Assembly: GCA_023134675.1 (NCBI GenBank)
Contig: JAGLUQ010000053.1
Coordinates: 1-6,721, forward strand
Direction: 5' to 3'
Origin: Candidatus Aenigmatarchaeota archaeon
GTDB lineage: Archaea; EX4484-52; GLR71
DNA: 6,721 nt
Part shown: in pieces, positions 1 to 6,587 of the stretch
Numbering within the stretch: the first letter of the stretch is position 1
How the letters are laid out: each line of letters begins with the position of its first letter
Made by a program: the position numbers and the translations under genes
The notes under the pieces: model-generated
The model's database searches: none
Seen by the model: only the letters and a program-made list of their open reading frames with translations
What the model was told of the DNA's origin: nothing

Positions 1-1863
1 ATAGGCACTGTGTCAAAATACTTGATGCGAAAAAATACAGTATCAATGCAAAACATCAGAAAAACAGGCAACAATGTGATATTTGATCTGGTGGATGACG
101 ATAAGGCAGCAGCATTCAATAATGAACTGACATTAAAGATATATCTTGGAACCGAAATGATAGATTACATAACAGTAAATGGTGAAAATTCAGAATTTGA
201 GCTATTCATGATAGGTGATCAACAATATGCTAAATTTAATGTCCCTTCACAACAGATCAATGAGATCGAGATTTCCGGCTTGAATTTGGATATACCTCAC
301 TGCGGGGATGAAAAAATAAATCAGCCAAGCGAACAATGCGATGACGGAAACAATATTGATGACGATGCTTGCAGCAACGATTGCAGATTAAATTCACCGG
401 AACAGATCTATATAATCTCATATGTGGCCAACATTGATGGAAGCGCGGATCCTTTATGGTACCCGTTCTTTGACAAGATTACAAAATATTATGAAGATAA
501 CAAAATACCGGTGGCAGTGAGTTTCTTCCCTGCATCAATCAATAACAATCCTGAGTTTACAGATATCTTCAGGAGAATATATCTGGCAGATAACATGGAG
601 CTTATGCAGAAAGGATACAGGATGGATGATACAGAAAAGAATCTTGACAAATTGCCGCTTGAAGAACAGAAGCGTATAATCCTAGACGGAAGGCTGTTTT
701 ATGTTGACAGGATGAAAGATATCCTGGATACAGAAGACATTGACATACCTGTAACTTATGTCGCTCCATTCGGAAGACTTACAGAGACCACAAGATGGGC
801 TTTGGAATTATTGGGTTTTCAGACAAACTTTGGTTTATATTATCCTGATGATCTAAAGCCTGTGGAAGGGACACCAACCCTTGACATGATTCAGTATGGA
901 GTCAGTTTTACAGTCAGCGGAACTGCCGGGAGGGAGACAGTCTTTAAGCAGCCGGATCAGATAATACAGGAGATAAATGACTATTACAGGACTGAGGTTC
1001 CGATATTGAAACTCAACGGCAGGATAGTAATACCTCTGTACATTCACCAGCCTGATTTTGAGCAGGCGACAAACAATAATGAAATAGACAACGTCAAATG
1101 GAACATATACAACGAAACAATAACAAGATTGAATAATGATCAGGATATTAAATTTATAACTCCTCAACAGGTCTGGACAGAACGGCATCCTGTATGTATA
1201 CCTACAGGCATATCTGAAACATACTGCAACGGGATAGACAACAACTGTGATGGGAATATTGACGAGGACTTTGTTTCTGTACCAACGACATGCGGGATTG
1301 GAGCATGCAGGGCAACAGGGATGTTGACATGTAACGGTTATGAATATGACAGCTGCATTCCGGGAACACCCGCACCTCTTGACTTGAATTGCGATGGTAT
1401 AGATGAAGATTGTGACGGCCTGATTGATGAGGACTGTTCCTTTTCCTCAATGTGCCAGTATGCGACAGCAGCCACAGCCACATCATCCAACATAGGCTCT
1501 GAACCTGTATATGCTGCGGGAGCACCTGATGCAGATGGCAATTGCGCCATGTGGGGCGGTACAGAAAAATCCTGGAACCCTGCTGGCTGGAACATAAAGG
1601 CCAACATCACGCTTGATTATGAAGTGCCTGTTTATGCTGACAACATCACAATATTCGGTGATTATGATATGTGCTGGCGCAGGATGTGGCTTAAGGATTC
1701 AACCACAGGCGAAGAGAGACTGTTGTTTTCTGGTGCGGAGCGGGCCTGCAAAACCACAAAGATATCAGACGGCACATTTATTGCAGACAGCGTGATACTG
1801 GAGACTTGCGGATGGTCCTGGTCTTCAACTGATTCAGTTATGTTGTGCGGAACAGGCAGTTAA
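1..1863 (+). CDS. Secreted multidomain protein: Cys-rich repeat, NodB-like deacetylase fold, MopE-like motifs, C-terminal beta-sandwich (5' truncated)
   Basis: The frame is open from base 1, so the true start and any signal peptide lie outside the window; the GTG at 10 is only the first start-like codon. Numbering residues from that GTG: 1-94 is beta-rich and could be the tail of a preceding domain. 98-126 is a Myxococcus-type Cys-rich repeat (DUF4215-like; CDDGNN core). About 132-394 resembles a NodB/DUF2334-type polysaccharide deacetylase (VAVSFFPASI, KGYRM, YVAPFG, IPLYIHQ), but the usual HxxxH pair reads K201 and M205. 406-421 and 461-476 are MopE-like acidic motifs (CNGIDNNCDG and CDGIDEDCDG), with four cysteines between them (C428 to C449). 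About 482-613 has six cysteines and is Trp-rich, like a carbohydrate-binding jelly roll (weak call). Many cysteines imply an extracytoplasmic location. It probably binds or acts on surface glycans; catalysis is doubtful. Confidence 0.85.
   Translation: MGTVSKYLMRKNTVSMQNIRKTGNNVIFDLVDDDKAAAFNNELTLKIYLGTEMIDYITVNGENSEFELFMIGDQQYAKFNVPSQQINEIEISGLNLDIPHCGDEKINQPSEQCDDGNNIDDDACSNDCRLNSPEQIYIISYVANIDGSADPLWYPFFDKITKYYEDNKIPVAVSFFPASINNNPEFTDIFRRIYLADNMELMQKGYRMDDTEKNLDKLPLEEQKRIILDGRLFYVDRMKDILDTEDIDIPVTYVAPFGRLTETTRWALELLGFQTNFGLYYPDDLKPVEGTPTLDMIQYGVSFTVSGTAGRETVFKQPDQIIQEINDYYRTEVPILKLNGRIVIPLYIHQPDFEQATNNNEIDNVKWNIYNETITRLNNDQDIKFITPQQVWTERHPVCIPTGISETYCNGIDNNCDGNIDEDFVSVPTTCGIGACRATGMLTCNGYEYDSCIPGTPAPLDLNCDGIDEDCDGLIDEDCSFSSMCQYATAATATSSNIGSEPVYAAGAPDADGNCAMWGGTEKSWNPAGWNIKANITLDYEVPVYADNITIFGDYDMCWRRMWLKDSTTGEERLLFSGAERACKTTKISDGTFIADSVILETCGWSWSSTDSVMLCGTGS
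301..387 (+). other. Myxococcus-type Cys-rich repeat (DUF4215-like) within the first CDS
   Basis: The encoded segment begins with CGD and carries the family core EQCDDGNN, followed by DDDACSNDC. The order C, G-D, E-x-C-D-D-G-N, then C-x3-C matches the repeat first described in myxobacterial surface proteins. There is one copy here, placed directly before the NodB-like domain, where it probably acts as a disulfide-stabilised spacer or metal-binding module outside the cell. Confidence 0.8.
1225..1437 (+). other. Pair of MopE-like acidic Cys motifs within the first CDS
   Basis: Two motifs, at 1225-1272 (CNGIDNNCDGNIDEDF) and 1390-1437 (CDGIDEDCDGLIDEDC), flank a short linker with four cysteines. 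The spacing C-[ND]-G-I-D-x-x-C-D-G-x-I-D-E-D matches the putative metal-binding motif named after methanotroph MopE. The Asp spacing also resembles a calcium-binding loop. The linker form (CGIGAC, then a TC and an SC) is commonly found between such motifs. The role is likely structural or metal-binding; which metal cannot be told. Confidence 0.8.
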
Positions 1864-1901
1864 TCCTAATGTGAATAATAAGAATTTGCATTGCTTGCAG
1901 A

Positions 1902-1911
1902 GAGGGGTGAT
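1902..1911 (+). promoter_or_regulatory. Ribosome binding site setting the PIG-L start
   Basis: GAGGGGTGAT contains GGTGAT, complementary to the GAUCACCUCC end of 16S rRNA, and ends 4 bases before the ATG at 1916. It selects that ATG over the in-frame GTG at 1871, which has no comparable signal and would add 15 residues that do not belong to the family fold. Confidence 0.7.
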
Positions 1912-1915
1912 AGAT

Positions 1916-2614
1916 ATGAAGCATTCTAAAAATATTAAAAAGGACAAAATAACAGCTTTGGTGGTGGGCGCACATCCGGATGATTCTGAAGTTGCAGCTG
2001 CAGGATTATTGTATAAGATTGCCAGAGATGATAATTATTATCTTGCAAGCATTATATGTACGGATGGAGAAAAATCTAATGGTATAGGGGATTCAAATTG
2101 CAGGGTGGATGAAGCAAATAATGCTGCAGAGCTTATTGGTGTTGATGAAATATTTTTTCTTCATTTTCCTGATACAAAGTTGCACAATTATGCATGCGAC
2201 CTGAAGGATAAAATTGATAAAATCATAAAAGATTTGGATCCTTATATGTTGATTACACATTCTCAAGACGATAATCACCAGGATCACAGGATTGTGTCTA
2301 AGATATTATCTATTTCAGGAAAAAGAGTCCCAAATATTTTTCATTTTAATTCTCCTTCAATAAACACCAACTTTACACCAAACTACTTTGTCAGCCTGAA
2401 TGAAACCGAATTGATGGAGAAAATCCATCTGTTGGAAACATGTTTTGAATCTCAATTAGAAAAACCCTATGGACTTGATATGGATGAGATAAGACAGGAA
2501 TCTATACTTTATGCCAAGAAATATTGCAGGGTTAATGGAGGATACCCGGACCCGAAAATATTTGCATGTGAACCGTTTTATGCAGAGCGCATAATTCAGA
2601 GCTTTAAGGAGTGA
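1916..2614 (+). CDS. PIG-L/LmbE-family N-acetylglucosaminyl deacetylase-like protein
   Basis: Predicted 232-residue zinc-dependent hydrolase of the PIG-L/LmbE family, whose members remove acetyl groups from N-acetyl sugars such as GlcNAc-inositol, GlcNAc-malate or lipid-linked GlcNAc. The first metal motif is AHPDDSE at 19-25 (H20 and D23 as ligands, D22 as the usual catalytic base). The second is THSQDDNHQDH at 114-124, supplying the third ligand histidine. All key residues are present and the length is typical. There is no signal peptide or membrane segment, so it should act in the cytoplasm. The ATG at 1916 is chosen because the family fold starts about ten residues later and a strong ribosome binding site precedes it. 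The gene lies 52 bp after the secreted-protein gene and 5 bp before the WbqC-family gene. The family call is firm; the actual substrate is unknown, though the context suggests an amino sugar. Confidence 0.93.
   Translation: MKHSKNIKKDKITALVVGAHPDDSEVAAAGLLYKIARDDNYYLASIICTDGEKSNGIGDSNCRVDEANNAAELIGVDEIFFLHFPDTKLHNYACDLKDKIDKIIKDLDPYMLITHSQDDNHQDHRIVSKILSISGKRVPNIFHFNSPSINTNFTPNYFVSLNETELMEKIHLLETCFESQLEKPYGLDMDEIRQESILYAKKYCRVNGGYPDPKIFACEPFYAERIIQSFKE
2606..2611 (+). promoter_or_regulatory. Ribosome binding site for the WbqC-family gene, inside the end of the PIG-L gene
   Basis: AAGGAG lies across the last codons of the PIG-L gene and 8 bases before the ATG at 2620. It favours that ATG over the GTG at 2611, which is itself part of the site. 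The arrangement implies that the two genes share one mRNA. Confidence 0.7.
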
Positions 2615-2619
2615 ATAAG

Positions 2620-3405
2620 ATGACTAAAGTAATGGCTGCACATCAACCCAATTTTATGCCATATTTGGGTTTTTTTGACAAGATGATTTCCATCATTGAT
2701 GAAGATATCATTGGAAAATATTTAGTCAGTATGGGTCTGCCCGCACCAAAAGATATAGATGAAGGTGTATTCATCATACGGGACGATGCCCAATATGTGT
2801 CACAGGAATGGCATAGCCGAAACAGGATAAGAATATTTAATGGTTCAAAATACTTGAATGTGCCTGTAGAAAAAAAGATGGCGCCAATAAAAGAAATAAA
2901 CATAATTCCTGATGGAAAAATTAATAACAAAAGTCCCTGGAAGAAGTACCATCTGCGTGAAATCCAGGCCAACTATAAAAAGTCTGATTTTTTCGACAAT
3001 TATTTTCCTGATCTAGAAAAGATCTATTCAGAAGAATACGAACTCTTGATCGACTTAAACATGAGTATAATCAATTGGCTTGCAGATTGCTTTGATATTG
3101 AAGCTGACATTGTGCTTTTCAGCGACCTTCCGGAATCCGCCACAGGAAATACACCAAGCGAAACACTTGCATTGGCGACACAGGCAGTTGACGCAGATAT
3201 TTACTTGTCTGGAATCGGAGGAAATGGATATCTGGATTTAAAACCTTTCGAAGAACGTGATATAACAGTTATTTACCAGAAATATGAACATCCCACATAC
3301 ACACAGCGTTACCCTGATTTTGTACCGAATATGGCCTCGATAGACGCTCTTTTCAATGTAGGCTGTTTTCCTATATCCAATAAGGAGACTAAAAGTATAA
3401 GCTAG
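2620..3405 (+). CDS. WbqC-family protein
   Basis: A 261-residue member of the WbqC-like family, found in O-antigen and other surface-sugar gene clusters, often near DegT-type aminotransferases. The exact chemistry is not settled as far as I know; transfer of an acyl or aminoacyl group to an amino sugar is a plausible idea only. Family hallmarks: AAHQPNFMPYLGFFDKM at 6-22, RDDAQY at 54-59 followed by SRNRIRI at 66-72, and near the C-terminus SGIGGNGYLDL, an HPTYTQRYPDFVPNMASIDA stretch and FNVG. It is soluble, with no membrane segment. About 26 residues (24-49) sit between the first motif and the RDDAQY strand, where family members usually have only a few, so it is somewhat longer than most relatives. 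It starts 5 bp after the PIG-L stop and ends just before the glycosyltransferase, consistent with one operon. Confidence 0.92.
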   Translation: MTKVMAAHQPNFMPYLGFFDKMISIIDEDIIGKYLVSMGLPAPKDIDEGVFIIRDDAQYVSQEWHSRNRIRIFNGSKYLNVPVEKKMAPIKEINIIPDGKINNKSPWKKYHLREIQANYKKSDFFDNYFPDLEKIYSEEYELLIDLNMSIINWLADCFDIEADIVLFSDLPESATGNTPSETLALATQAVDADIYLSGIGGNGYLDLKPFEERDITVIYQKYEHPTYTQRYPDFVPNMASIDALFNVGCFPISNKETKSIS

Positions 3406-3422
3406 TTTGGATGGTGATGATG

Positions 3423-4766
3423 ATGGCTTTTTATTTTTTACCGTTAACATTTACAATCGACGCCGTAACTCTTGGGTATGTCCACATAAAAGATATGATG
3501 ACCAAATCATACAATCGGATAAGGCCTGATACACCCACAGACCAGGATGTGTATGATTATATAAAGGATGAGTGGGTAGAGGGAACAGGAATAAAGCCGG
3601 ATATGTCTGATTATACAAAGCCTGGGTGGGTGCCGAAAGGAGGAATTTCTGGATTATGGGATGACTTTGGAAAATTAAAAAATCCCGAAGTTTCAGTTTT
3701 GATATCTTCCCACAATGAAATAAAAAAAATCAATAATACTTTGGTTAACCTGGAAAAACAAAGTTATCCTGTAAAAAACGTAATATTTTCAGACTCAAAT
3801 CTTGATAAGAGTGAATATCTTGTAAATTATTTGAGTAAATCATTTCCTTCATTAAACATAATATACTGGTCAATGGATAATGTGACATCAAAAGCAGATA
3901 AGATTAATCATATAGTGGACGATAGTAACATAGATTTAGGGGATTTAGTATATTTTATGGATATTGGCCTTGACCTTGAACCTGACACAATAAAACAATT
4001 GGTAGATGCATTCTCAAAAGAAGATATAGCAGCAGTCACATCTTATGGTATTGTTACTCCTACAGATAGCTATAATTCAAATATGTATCATTATGGCAAG
4101 GAATGGGTAAACCGTATGGGCAAATTTAGAAAGAATGCTCAGAAACATAGAAATGCCATCCCTGTTCTCTGTGGTGCTTCATTTATGGTCAAGACAGATG
4201 TATTGAATGATTATAATCTCCCGACAGACACCAAGACCGAAGATACAGGATATACCTGGTTATTGCTGCGCAATGGGTATAAGATTGGATTTGAACCTGA
4301 TTCTTTTGTAAGCACAGGAGATGTTAAATCCTTGAAAGCCCAGCTTAAGCAAAGTTGGAGATGGTATTCCGGCACATGGCAGAATCTTTACAGGCAAAAA
4401 GATATTTTTAGTCCTAAATCAAAGGCAAGATCTCTTGCTTACACAACAATTGCGCCAAGTCTTATAGAATCTGTATTATATACAGGCACAGTGTTATCAT
4501 TGCCTCTCCTGGCTTATTACGAACCGGAATTAGCCCAGGGTTTTTTGATTGGCGATACAGTATTGTCATTTATGGCTCCTGTCGCAGCACCCTTGCTGAG
4601 CGGTGATTCAAAAACTATAGTTAAGGAGTTATACAAAACCCTGAGATATTATCCTCAAATAACAGCATATAAGGTGATGTCATCAGCACTTTGGTTGGGT
4701 TCCGGAGCAAAAGTTGGCTTGGATGTGATTAAGAAGAATACAGATAAATGGTCAAATACGTGGTGA
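3423..4766 (+). CDS. Membrane-associated family 2 glycosyltransferase
   Basis: A GT2 glycosyltransferase that would use a nucleotide sugar at the cytoplasmic membrane face. Several in-frame ATGs (3411, 3417, 3420, 3423) compete; 3423 is chosen because GGTGA at 3413-3417 then lies 5 bases upstream (447 residues). Numbering from 3411 (451 residues): a weakly hydrophobic segment lies at 6-24; about 60 residues of unrecognised sequence follow; the catalytic domain starts at VSVLISSHNE (94-103). It continues with KADKIN (161-166), MDIGLDLEPD (183-192) at the DxD position, CGASFMV (254-260), TEDTGYT (276-282) and QSWRW (314-318), the QxxRW motif of processive or cellulose/hyaluronan-synthase-like enzymes. 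Two hydrophobic stretches (about 342-369 and 375-398) are likely membrane segments. The second Asp of DxD is replaced by Gly. The family is clear; sugar donor and acceptor are unknown. Confidence 0.9.
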   Translation: MAFYFLPLTFTIDAVTLGYVHIKDMMTKSYNRIRPDTPTDQDVYDYIKDEWVEGTGIKPDMSDYTKPGWVPKGGISGLWDDFGKLKNPEVSVLISSHNEIKKINNTLVNLEKQSYPVKNVIFSDSNLDKSEYLVNYLSKSFPSLNIIYWSMDNVTSKADKINHIVDDSNIDLGDLVYFMDIGLDLEPDTIKQLVDAFSKEDIAAVTSYGIVTPTDSYNSNMYHYGKEWVNRMGKFRKNAQKHRNAIPVLCGASFMVKTDVLNDYNLPTDTKTEDTGYTWLLLRNGYKIGFEPDSFVSTGDVKSLKAQLKQSWRWYSGTWQNLYRQKDIFSPKSKARSLAYTTIAPSLIESVLYTGTVLSLPLLAYYEPELAQGFLIGDTVLSFMAPVAAPLLSGDSKTIVKELYKTLRYYPQITAYKVMSSALWLGSGAKVGLDVIKKNTDKWSNTW

Positions 4767-4781
4767 TTGTAAGTTTTTGAA

Positions 4782-4790
4782 GGGTGGTGA
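4782..4790 (+). promoter_or_regulatory. Ribosome binding site for the GNAT gene
   Basis: GGGTGGTGA lies just upstream of the ATG at 4794 in a 27-bp intergenic gap. Its GGTG core pairs with the 16S rRNA 3' end, and the GGTGGTGA form is the type common in archaeal genes. It fixes the start clearly. Confidence 0.65.
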
Positions 4791-4793
4791 AAT

Positions 4794-5318
4794 ATGAGTC
4801 CCTCAAATGAATCTGCTGGAATAGACAAATCCTATGAACTGATAACAAGGAGCTGCATGCTTAAGACTCTGGATCTCTTTCTCGCATTAGAATCAATTTG
4901 GACAGATCTGGGTGAAAAAAAATGGGCAGAAGATAATTTTCTTCTTGATCTGCCGCTGAAATGGAATTTAAGCTTCATGTGTAAAAACAGGTCTGATGAT
5001 TCAATTAATGATTCAATAATTGGATATATTATCGCTTCACAGAAACCTGGCACGCAAAATGGAGATATGTCAAATGTAAATAAGATAATTGTGGATAATG
5101 CTTATCGCGGCAAAGGTGTTGGTAAACATTTGATAGCACTATATGAACAGGCTTCTCTAGAGCAGGGGCTAAAAAAATCACAGCTTAAAGCACTGGTTGA
5201 TAACAAAGACGCAAACACATTCTATAAGAGATTAGGATATGATATTATCGATACTGTAAATGGAACAGATGACCTGATACGGTATTTGTATGAGAAGCGT
5301 TTGAGGTTATGGATATGA
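4794..5318 (+). CDS. GNAT-family N-acetyltransferase
   Basis: A 174-residue acetyl-CoA-dependent acetyltransferase. The GNAT core is visible: a strand with SIIGYIIASQ at 74-83; motif A with NKIIVDNAYRGKGVGKHLI at 96-114, where R105 to G110 form the RGxGxG pyrophosphate-binding loop for acetyl-CoA; and motif B with ALVDNKDANTFYKRLGYDII at 133-152, where NTFYKRLGY is the classic C-terminal helix and turn. The first 70 residues are typical of the variable N-terminal part. No membrane segment is seen. Placed directly before and overlapping the aminotransferase, it most likely acetylates the amino group that enzyme creates on a nucleotide sugar. That is inference: GNAT enzymes also modify proteins and small amines, and the sequence alone does not tell the substrate. 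Confidence 0.9.
   Translation: MSPSNESAGIDKSYELITRSCMLKTLDLFLALESIWTDLGEKKWAEDNFLLDLPLKWNLSFMCKNRSDDSINDSIIGYIIASQKPGTQNGDMSNVNKIIVDNAYRGKGVGKHLIALYEQASLEQGLKKSQLKALVDNKDANTFYKRLGYDIIDTVNGTDDLIRYLYEKRLRLWI
5303..5307 (+). promoter_or_regulatory. Ribosome binding site setting the aminotransferase start
   Basis: GAGGT lies inside the end of the GNAT gene, 7 bases before the ATG at 5315 and only 1 base before the ATG at 5309. The spacing favours 5315, giving an ATGA stop-start overlap with the GNAT gene and suggesting translational coupling. Confidence 0.55.
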
Positions 5319-6415
5319 ATGCTATATTCATACAACATTCAAGACCTGCTATTGACAAAGATGATATTTACTCTGCAATTAAGGTTTTGTCTTCAGGAAA
5401 ACTTGCGACAGGTGATGAAGTCCGGATATTTTTAAAAGATGTCTGCAGGTATGTGGGACTGGATAATTGTGGTGGCGTGGTCACAAATTCAGGAACGAAC
5501 GCATTATATCTTGCATTAAGGTCTCTTGGGATAGGTAATGTTTATGGTATTCATCTTGAACCTGGGATATGCAATGATGAAGTGATAATCCCAAGTTATG
5601 TATGCAGATCTGTGCTCAGCGCAGTTGAGCAGACTGGTGCAACTCCTGTACTTGCAGATATTGGATCTCATGGATATAATATTGACCCTGATGACTGCAG
5701 AATCAGGATGACCAAAAATACAAGAGCAATAATTGTGCCGCATATGTTCGGCACTCCTGCCGGGATTGACAGATTCATAGAATTAAGTCAGGATACAGGA
5801 GTACCTGTTATTGAGGATTGCGCACAGTCAATAGGTGCAGGCTATGATGGAAAAAAAATGGGCAGTTTTGGAGATCTGTCCATCTTTTCATTCTATGCCA
5901 CAAAATGCATGACTTCAGGAGGTCATGGCGGTATGGTAATATCAGATTCTGCTGATATCATTGAGACCCTGAACAGTTTGACACAATATGACAAGACTAA
6001 AGAGCATTCAGAATCCTATAATTATTCTTTGACAGATCTTCAGGCTGTGATAGGCAGGCAGCAATTAAAGAAGCTTGACAGTTTTATTGAAAGACGCCAG
6101 GATATTGCAGGAATCTATGATGAAGTCTTCAATGATCTTGGGCAGGAAATTCCATCCGGCGGGGGGATTTATTTCAGGTATATTATTGAAGTGGAATGTC
6201 CTGATCATTATATCAGGGAAATGAAAAATCAGGGCATAATTTGTGAAAGACCTGTCTTTAAGCCTTTGCATCAATATCTTAAACTTGACAGCAGGAACTA
6301 CCCGAACACCGAAATGGCGATGGATCATGCAATATCAATACCTATCTATCCCTCTATGAGTGATGCAGAGATTGATTGTGTATGCAAAGCTATCAGAACT
6401 GTCTGGGATAAATAA
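5315..6415 (+). CDS. DegT/DnrJ/EryC1/StrS-family PLP-dependent aminotransferase
   Basis: A 366-residue sugar aminotransferase of the DegT/DnrJ/EryC1/StrS family, which uses PLP to convert a keto group on a nucleotide sugar into an amine, usually with glutamate as donor. Features from the ATG at 5315: TNSGTNALYLAL at 57-68 (phosphate-binding turn); DEVIIPSYVC at 88-97; VIEDCAQSIGA at 165-175, where D168 should contact the PLP pyridine nitrogen and Q171 stacks nearby; FYATK with K197 as the Schiff-base lysine; then GGHGGMV. YNYSLTDLQAVIGRQQL and a C-terminal PVFKPLHQY complete the fold. All catalytic residues are present and the length is normal. About 12 residues (75-86) separate the LGIG turn from DEVIIPSY, where relatives usually have a very short link. 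It probably supplies the amino sugar for the same glycan as the upstream genes. The ATG at 5309 would add two residues. Confidence 0.94.
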   Translation: MNAIFIQHSRPAIDKDDIYSAIKVLSSGKLATGDEVRIFLKDVCRYVGLDNCGGVVTNSGTNALYLALRSLGIGNVYGIHLEPGICNDEVIIPSYVCRSVLSAVEQTGATPVLADIGSHGYNIDPDDCRIRMTKNTRAIIVPHMFGTPAGIDRFIELSQDTGVPVIEDCAQSIGAGYDGKKMGSFGDLSIFSFYATKCMTSGGHGGMVISDSADIIETLNSLTQYDKTKEHSESYNYSLTDLQAVIGRQQLKKLDSFIERRQDIAGIYDEVFNDLGQEIPSGGGIYFRYIIEVECPDHYIREMKNQGIICERPVFKPLHQYLKLDSRNYPNTEMAMDHAISIPIYPSMSDAEIDCVCKAIRTVWDK

Positions 6416-6465
6416 AAAATCGTATTCTGATGCCGGAAGACAAAGCACATAAAAGATATCTCGTT

Positions 6466-6544
6466 GATGATATATCTTATTTTAGATATATCTCATTTGA
6501 ACTGGATGATGATGTATCTTATTTTAGATATACCTCATTTGAAC
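6466..6544. repeat. Two 37-bp direct repeats (period 42), each with an AT-rich inverted repeat
   Basis: Copies at 6466-6502 and 6508-6544 match at 35 of 37 bases (differences: A/G at the seventh base and T/C at the 26th). Inside copy 1, GATATATCT (6469-6477) and AGATATATC (6484-6492) form a 9-bp inverted repeat around a 6-base loop. In copy 2 the equivalent arms (about 6513-6519 and 6526-6532) pair less well, with one G-T wobble. A partial related segment lies just before copy 1 (near 6454-6471). The repeats lie in the gap between the aminotransferase and the convergent minus-strand gene, so they may be 3' untranslated or terminator-like structures. No function is established. Confidence 0.75.
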
Positions 6545-6545
6545 G

Positions 6546-6586
6546 GGAAAAAGAAAATCAATCCTTCTGTTACATCCTAAAAATAA
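6546..6586 (-). terminator. Possible T-rich terminator tracts for the minus-strand gene
   Basis: Read on the minus strand just after the stop at 6588, the sequence contains TTATTTTTA (6578-6586) and then TTTTCTTTTTCC (6546-6557). T-rich tracts of this kind end transcription in archaea without a required hairpin. The tracts are short and could be chance in AT-rich DNA. Confidence 0.3.
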
Positions 6587-6587
6587 C

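Noticed and set aside
1202..1610. Two overlapping minus-strand open frames (1202-1525 and 1338-1610) opposite the MopE-like region
   Set aside because: Both are shadows of the strongly supported plus-strand frame, whose Cys-rich motifs are unmistakable; their own products are low-complexity and match no family I know.
1871..1915. GTG at 1871 as the start of the PIG-L gene
   Set aside because: It adds 15 residues outside the family fold and lacks a ribosome site, whereas the ATG at 1916 has a strong one.
1864..1915. Possible promoter in the 52-bp gap before the PIG-L gene
   Set aside because: AT-rich, but no convincing TATA box with BRE element or -35/-10 pair at the right spacing could be identified.
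2643..2972. Minus-strand open frame opposite the WbqC-family gene
   Set aside because: The plus strand carries clear WbqC motifs through this region and the antisense product shows no recognisable domain.
4998..5025. Short internal repeat of GATTCAAT in the GNAT gene (two copies)
   Set aside because: Only about eight bases per copy in AT-rich coding DNA; it falls in a variable loop and is likely chance.
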